From: an uncultured Actinomycetes bacterium
GTDB lineage: Bacteria > Actinomycetota > Actinomycetes > Nanopelagicales > Nanopelagicaceae
Direction: 5' to 3'
NCBI GenBank assembly: GCA_903827345.1
Contig: CAIKID010000245.1
Location: 1-7,094 of the forward strand
DNA: 7,094 bases
Shown: piece by piece, positions 3,359 to 7,094 of the stretch
Position numbering within the stretch: the first letter of the stretch is position 1
Layout of the letters: every line of letters starts with the position of its first letter
The notes under the pieces: model-generated
The model's database searches: none
The model's input: only the letters and a program-made list of their open reading frames with translations
Told to the model about the DNA's origin: nothing
Translations under genes and position numbers: made by a program

Positions 3359-6300
3359 GCCGCGAAGTCGAAATCATTTGCCCCCGCACGAGTCTCATTC
3401 GCAAAGATCCGCGAACCCCTTGAAGTACCAAACCTTCTCTCGCTTCAGTTAGATAGCGTTGATTGGTTGCTTGGTAACGATTTGTGGCGTGGTCGTTTGC
3501 AAGAGGCAGCTAAGAGCGGTCGAGGCGAAGTCCCAACCCAATCTGGTCTCGAAGAAATTTTCGAAGAGATCTCACCTATTGAAGATTTCCAAGGAAAGAT
3601 GAGTCTCTCTTTCCACGATCACCGCTTTGAACCTGCGAAGTACACCATCGCAGAGTGCAAAGACCGCGACATTACTTATAGCGCTCCACTCTTCGTGACC
3701 GCTGAATTTACAAATAACGAGACCGGCGAAATTAAGTCACAGACCGTATTTATGGGCGACTTCCCCCTGATGACACCTCGCGGAACATTCGTCATTAACG
3801 GAACCGAGCGCGTTGTTGTTTCACAGATTGTTCGTTCTCCTGGCGTCTATTTTGAGCGCACCATTGAGAAGGCATCTGACAAAGATATCTTGACTGCAAA
3901 GATCATCCCTAGCCGTGGCGCTTGGTTGGAATTTGAAGTTGATAAGAAGGACATGGTCGGTGTTCGTATCGATCGCAAGCGTAAGCAATCTGTCACAATC
4001 TTCTTGAAGGCATTGGGCTGGACTGAAGAGCAGATCCTTGAGCAATTTGGTGAGTTTGAATCTATCCGTATGACGCTAGAAAAAGATAACGTCAAGACCC
4101 AAGATGAAGCTCTGCTTGATATCTATCGCAAACTTCGTCCAGGTGAGCCACCAACGAAGGAAGCCGCACAGAATCTCATCGAGAACCTGTACTTCAATCC
4201 AAAGCGTTATGACCTCGCAAAGGTCGGTCGCTTCAAGGTTAATAAGAAGCTGGGTCTTGATCTACAACTTTCTAAGGGCCTTCTTAACATTGAAGATATC
4301 GTTGCAACGATTAAGTACCTGGTCTCACTTCACAAGGGCGATGCTCTTATGGAATACGGCAAGGAAGTTCGCGTCGAGACCGACGATATCGATCACTTCG
4401 GTAACCGTCGCCTGCGCACAGTTGGTGAATTGATTCAGAACCAAGTCCGTACCGGACTTTCTCGTATGGAGCGCGTTGTTCGTGAGCGCATGACCACACA
4501 AGATGTTGAAGCAATTACACCGCAGACCTTGATCAACATTCGTCCAGTAGTTGCGTCAATAAAGGAGTTCTTCGGAACTTCCCAATTGTCACAGTTCATG
4601 GATCAGACCAACCCGCTATCGGGAATGACCCACAAGCGTCGTCTTTCAGCGCTCGGACCTGGAGGTCTATCGCGTGAGCGTGCTGGCTTCGAAGTTCGTG
4701 ACGTTCACCCATCGCACTACGGTCGTATGTGTCCGATCGAAACTCCTGAAGGTCCAAATATCGGACTTATCGGATCGCTCGCTACCTATGCTCGTGTAAC
4801 TCCATTTGGATTTATCGAGACTCCCTATCGCAAGGTTACAAAGGGCAAGGTCACCGACACCATCGATTACCTCACCGCCGATGAAGAAGATGAACACATC
4901 ATCGCGCAGGCAAATGCTCCTTTGACCACTGATTCACATTTCGCAGAAGAGCGCGTACTTGTTCGTCGTCGCGGTGGAGAAGTTGAATATATTCTCGCCG
5001 ACGAAGTTGATTACATGGACGTCTCACCTCGTCAGATGGTTTCTGTTGCTACCGCAATGATTCCATTCCTGGAGCACGATGATGCTAACCGTGCGCTTAT
5101 GGGATCGAACATGATGCGTCAGGCAGTTCCACTTCTTCGCGCCGAAGCACCATTCGTTGGTACCGGTATGGAGTTCCGTGCAGCTGTTGATGCTGGCGAT
5201 GTAACTCTGGGCCGCAAGCCTGGTGTTGTTACCGAAGTTCAATCAGATGAAGTCACCGTCATGAACGACGATGGCACGACTGAGCATTACTTCCTAGAAA
5301 AGTTTATTCGCTCTAACCAAGGCACCAGCCGTAACCAGAAAGTCGTTGTTGCCCAAGGCGATCGCGTTGAAGTTGGTCAAGTAGTTGCCGATGGCCCAAG
5401 CACCGATAAGGGTGAGATGGCTCTTGGTAAGAACCTGCTCGTGGCATTCATGTCATGGGAAGGTCACAACTACGAAGATGCGATCATCCTCTCTCAGCGT
5501 CTTGTGCAAGACGATGTACTTACCTCGATTCACATCGAAGAGTACGAAGTCGATGCACGCGATACCAAGCTTGGACCCGAGGAGATCACTCGCGATATTC
5601 CTAACGTCAGCGAAGAAGTTCTTGCCGATCTTGATGATCGCGGAATCATTCGTGTTGGTGCCGATGTAGTTCCAGGCGATATCTTGGTTGGAAAGGTAAC
5701 TCCTAAGGGAGAAACCGAACTCACCCCAGAAGAGCGCTTGCTCCGTGCCATCTTCGGTGAGAAGGCTCGCGAAGTTCGCGATACCTCACTTAAGGTTCCA
5801 CACGGTGAGTCCGGCAAGGTCATCGCAGTGTCGATCTCAGATTCTGAAGATTACGAGCTTCCAGCAGGCGTGAACCAAGTTGTTCGCGTTTATGTTGCCC
5901 AGAAGCGCAAGATTCAAGATGGTGACAAGCTCGCTGGTCGCCACGGTAACAAGGGCGTTATCTCCAAGATCTTGCCTCAAGAAGATATGCCATTCCTTGA
6001 AGATGGAACCCCAGTCGACATCGTCTTGAACCCACTTGGTGTTCCAGGTCGTATGAACGTCGGTCAGGTTCTAGAAACCCACCTCGGTTGGGTCGCCAAG
6101 TCTGGTTGGAAATTAGAAGGCAACGAAGATTGGCAGAAGGATCTTCGCGGCCATGGATATGCAGATGTTCCTGCCGGTTCCAAGGTAGCAACTCCAGTAT
6201 TCGATGGCACAAAGGAAGAAGAGCTCATTGGTCTTCTTGGTTCAACGCTTCCTAACAAAGATGGAATGCGTCTCATTGGTGCAAATGGAAAGGCCATCTT

Positions 6301-6802
6301 GTTTGATGGTCGTACCGGAGAGCCTTACAAGCAGCCAATCACCGTTGGCTACATGTATATCTTGAAGCTCCATCACCTGGTTGATGACAAGATTCACGCC
6401 CGTTCAACGGGTCCTTACTCAATGATCACTCAACAACCATTGGGCGGAAAAGCTCAGTTCGGTGGACAGCGCTTTGGTGAGATGGAAGTTTGGGCACTTG
6501 AAGCTTATGGCGCCGCTTACACCTTGCAAGAGTTGCTCACCATCAAGTCTGATGATGTGCTCGGTCGCGTAAAGGTTTACGAAGCAATCGTTAAGGGCGA
6601 GAACATTCCGGAGCCTGGTATCCCTGAGTCATTCAAGGTGCTTGTTAAGGAAATGCAATCTCTCTGCCTCAATGTTGAAGTTCTCAACAATCAAGGTATC
6701 GCAATTGAAATGCGCGATACCGATGAAGAAGTATTCCGTGCCGCCGAAGAGCTAGGTATCAACTTGTCACGAGTTGAACCCAGCAGCGTAGAAGAAGTGT
6801 GA
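3356..6802 (+). CDS. rpoB: DNA-directed RNA polymerase subunit beta
   Basis: The beta subunit forms one pincer of RNA polymerase and much of the active centre. The 1148-residue product is complete and close to the usual actinobacterial length; it lacks the large insertions of the 1342-residue E. coli protein. The N-terminus (FAKIREPLEVPNLLSLQLDS) and RSPGVYFE (from R160) are conserved. The rifampicin pocket spans about 410-435 (SQLSQFMDQTNPLSGMTHKR) with Q413, D416, H426, R429, S431 and L433 all in the susceptible form; the numbers are E. coli minus 100. Active-centre lysines K858 and K866 lie in GDKLAGRHGNKG. PGRMNVGQVLE (near 898) and GEMEVWALEAYGA (from 1041) precede the C-terminal clamp region. 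The start is a TTG after a strong SD. rpoC follows 12 bases later. Confidence 0.98.
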   Translation: MAAKSKSFAPARVSFAKIREPLEVPNLLSLQLDSVDWLLGNDLWRGRLQEAAKSGRGEVPTQSGLEEIFEEISPIEDFQGKMSLSFHDHRFEPAKYTIAECKDRDITYSAPLFVTAEFTNNETGEIKSQTVFMGDFPLMTPRGTFVINGTERVVVSQIVRSPGVYFERTIEKASDKDILTAKIIPSRGAWLEFEVDKKDMVGVRIDRKRKQSVTIFLKALGWTEEQILEQFGEFESIRMTLEKDNVKTQDEALLDIYRKLRPGEPPTKEAAQNLIENLYFNPKRYDLAKVGRFKVNKKLGLDLQLSKGLLNIEDIVATIKYLVSLHKGDALMEYGKEVRVETDDIDHFGNRRLRTVGELIQNQVRTGLSRMERVVRERMTTQDVEAITPQTLINIRPVVASIKEFFGTSQLSQFMDQTNPLSGMTHKRRLSALGPGGLSRERAGFEVRDVHPSHYGRMCPIETPEGPNIGLIGSLATYARVTPFGFIETPYRKVTKGKVTDTIDYLTADEEDEHIIAQANAPLTTDSHFAEERVLVRRRGGEVEYILADEVDYMDVSPRQMVSVATAMIPFLEHDDANRALMGSNMMRQAVPLLRAEAPFVGTGMEFRAAVDAGDVTLGRKPGVVTEVQSDEVTVMNDDGTTEHYFLEKFIRSNQGTSRNQKVVVAQGDRVEVGQVVADGPSTDKGEMALGKNLLVAFMSWEGHNYEDAIILSQRLVQDDVLTSIHIEEYEVDARDTKLGPEEITRDIPNVSEEVLADLDDRGIIRVGADVVPGDILVGKVTPKGETELTPEERLLRAIFGEKAREVRDTSLKVPHGESGKVIAVSISDSEDYELPAGVNQVVRVYVAQKRKIQDGDKLAGRHGNKGVISKILPQEDMPFLEDGTPVDIVLNPLGVPGRMNVGQVLETHLGWVAKSGWKLEGNEDWQKDLRGHGYADVPAGSKVATPVFDGTKEEELIGLLGSTLPNKDGMRLIGANGKAILFDGRTGEPYKQPITVGYMYILKLHHLVDDKIHARSTGPYSMITQQPLGGKAQFGGQRFGEMEVWALEAYGAAYTLQELLTIKSDDVLGRVKVYEAIVKGENIPEPGIPESFKVLVKEMQSLCLNVEVLNNQGIAIEMRDTDEEVFRAAEELGINLSRVEPSSVEEV

Positions 6803-6806
6803 GGAT
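6801..6806 (+). promoter_or_regulatory. rpoC Shine-Dalgarno overlapping the rpoB stop codon
   Basis: GAGGAT at 6801-6806 shares its first two bases with the rpoB TGA (6800-6802) and its GAGGA core ends nine bases before the rpoC ATG. Ribosomes ending rpoB would cover this site, which suggests coupled translation and near-equal beta and beta' synthesis. Confidence 0.7.
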
Positions 6807-6814
6807 AAACAACT

Positions 6815-7094
6815 ATGTTAGATGTTAATTTCTTCGATGAACTGCGTATTGGTCTGGCATCAACGGACAATATTCGTGAGTGGTCTTTTGGTGAGGTAAA
6901 GAAGCCTGAAACCATTAACTACCGCACACTCAAGCCTGAGAAAGACGGACTCTTCGATGAGAAGATCTTCGGACCTACTCGTGACTGGGAATGTTATTGC
7001 GGCAAGTACAAGCGCGTTCGATTCAAGGGCATCATCTGTGAGCGTTGCGGTGTGGAAGTTACACGCGCAAAGGTTCGCCGTGAGCGCATGGGTC
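6815..7094 (+). CDS. rpoC: DNA-directed RNA polymerase subunit beta', 5' part (continues past window)
   Basis: Beta' forms the second pincer of RNA polymerase and carries the catalytic magnesium site, which lies beyond this window. The 93 visible codons begin MLDVNFFDELRIGLAS and contain the conserved N-terminal EWSFGEVKKPETINYRTLKP and GLFDEKIFGP. The N-terminal zinc-binding module is complete: Cys60, Cys62, Cys75 and Cys78 in a CxC...CxxC pattern (ECYCGKYK, then ICERCGVEV). The start is supported by the GAGGAT SD that overlaps the rpoB stop and by the conserved N-terminus. The frame is open to the window edge. No anomaly was seen in the part available. Confidence 0.97.
   Translation, partial: MLDVNFFDELRIGLASTDNIREWSFGEVKKPETINYRTLKPEKDGLFDEKIFGPTRDWECYCGKYKRVRFKGIICERCGVEVTRAKVRRERMG

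Noticed and set aside
4104..4433. Plus-strand frame of 109 codons inside rpoB
   Set aside because: It lies fully within the conserved rpoB frame and its translation is a shifted reading without recognisable features.

Overview
This window is a stretch of the conserved ribosomal-protein / RNA-polymerase cluster, entirely on the + strand: 3' end of nusG, then rplK (L11), rplA (L1), rplJ (L10), rplL (L7/L12), rpoB (RNA polymerase beta) and the 5' end of rpoC (beta'). Protein sequences and several features point to an actinobacterium: the NusG KOW domain and C-terminus, the wording of RpoB (1148 residues, no large proteobacterial insertions), a TTG start for rpoB, and an L10 leader with an actinobacterial look (CACCAAAGACTGCAGGTC). 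The base composition is moderate (about half G+C by eye, not counted), and codon choice is far less G/C-biased than in Streptomyces or Mycobacterium. That combination suggests a small-genome, moderate-GC lineage such as the freshwater acI / Nanopelagicales group. The lineage is an inference; the phylum is fairly secure.

Layout: nusG ends at 389 and rplK starts 44 bases later. The 75-base rplK-rplA gap (866-940) holds a hairpin with the asymmetric-loop architecture of an L1 mRNA binding site. The 272-base rplA-rplJ gap (1652-1923) holds, in order, a long perfect-stem hairpin, a possible promoter inside it, an L10 leader with an antiterminator and a T7-tailed intrinsic terminator that exclude each other, and a possible six-codon mini-ORF whose Shine-Dalgarno sequence lies in a small hairpin just ahead of rplJ. 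rplJ and rplL are 14 bases apart. The 362-base rplL-rpoB gap (2994-3355) is unusually GC-rich and highly structured: a roughly 100-nt hairpin, a second copy of its 3' arm followed by a T-run, a hairpin with tandem G-A mismatches, and candidate rpoB promoters. rpoB and rpoC are 12 bases apart and look translationally coupled.

Together the genes encode a transcription elongation factor, the L1 stalk, the GTPase-associated centre (L11) and the L10-L12 stalk of the large ribosomal subunit, and the catalytic subunits of RNA polymerase. The noncoding segments carry what looks like product feedback: L1 on rplK-rplA, and L10-L12 on rplJL with read-through into rpoBC. The coding genes are ordinary and intact. 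No mobile element, CRISPR array, tRNA or rRNA was seen. The interest lies in the three intergenic regions, above all the two-state structures before rplJ and before rpoB.
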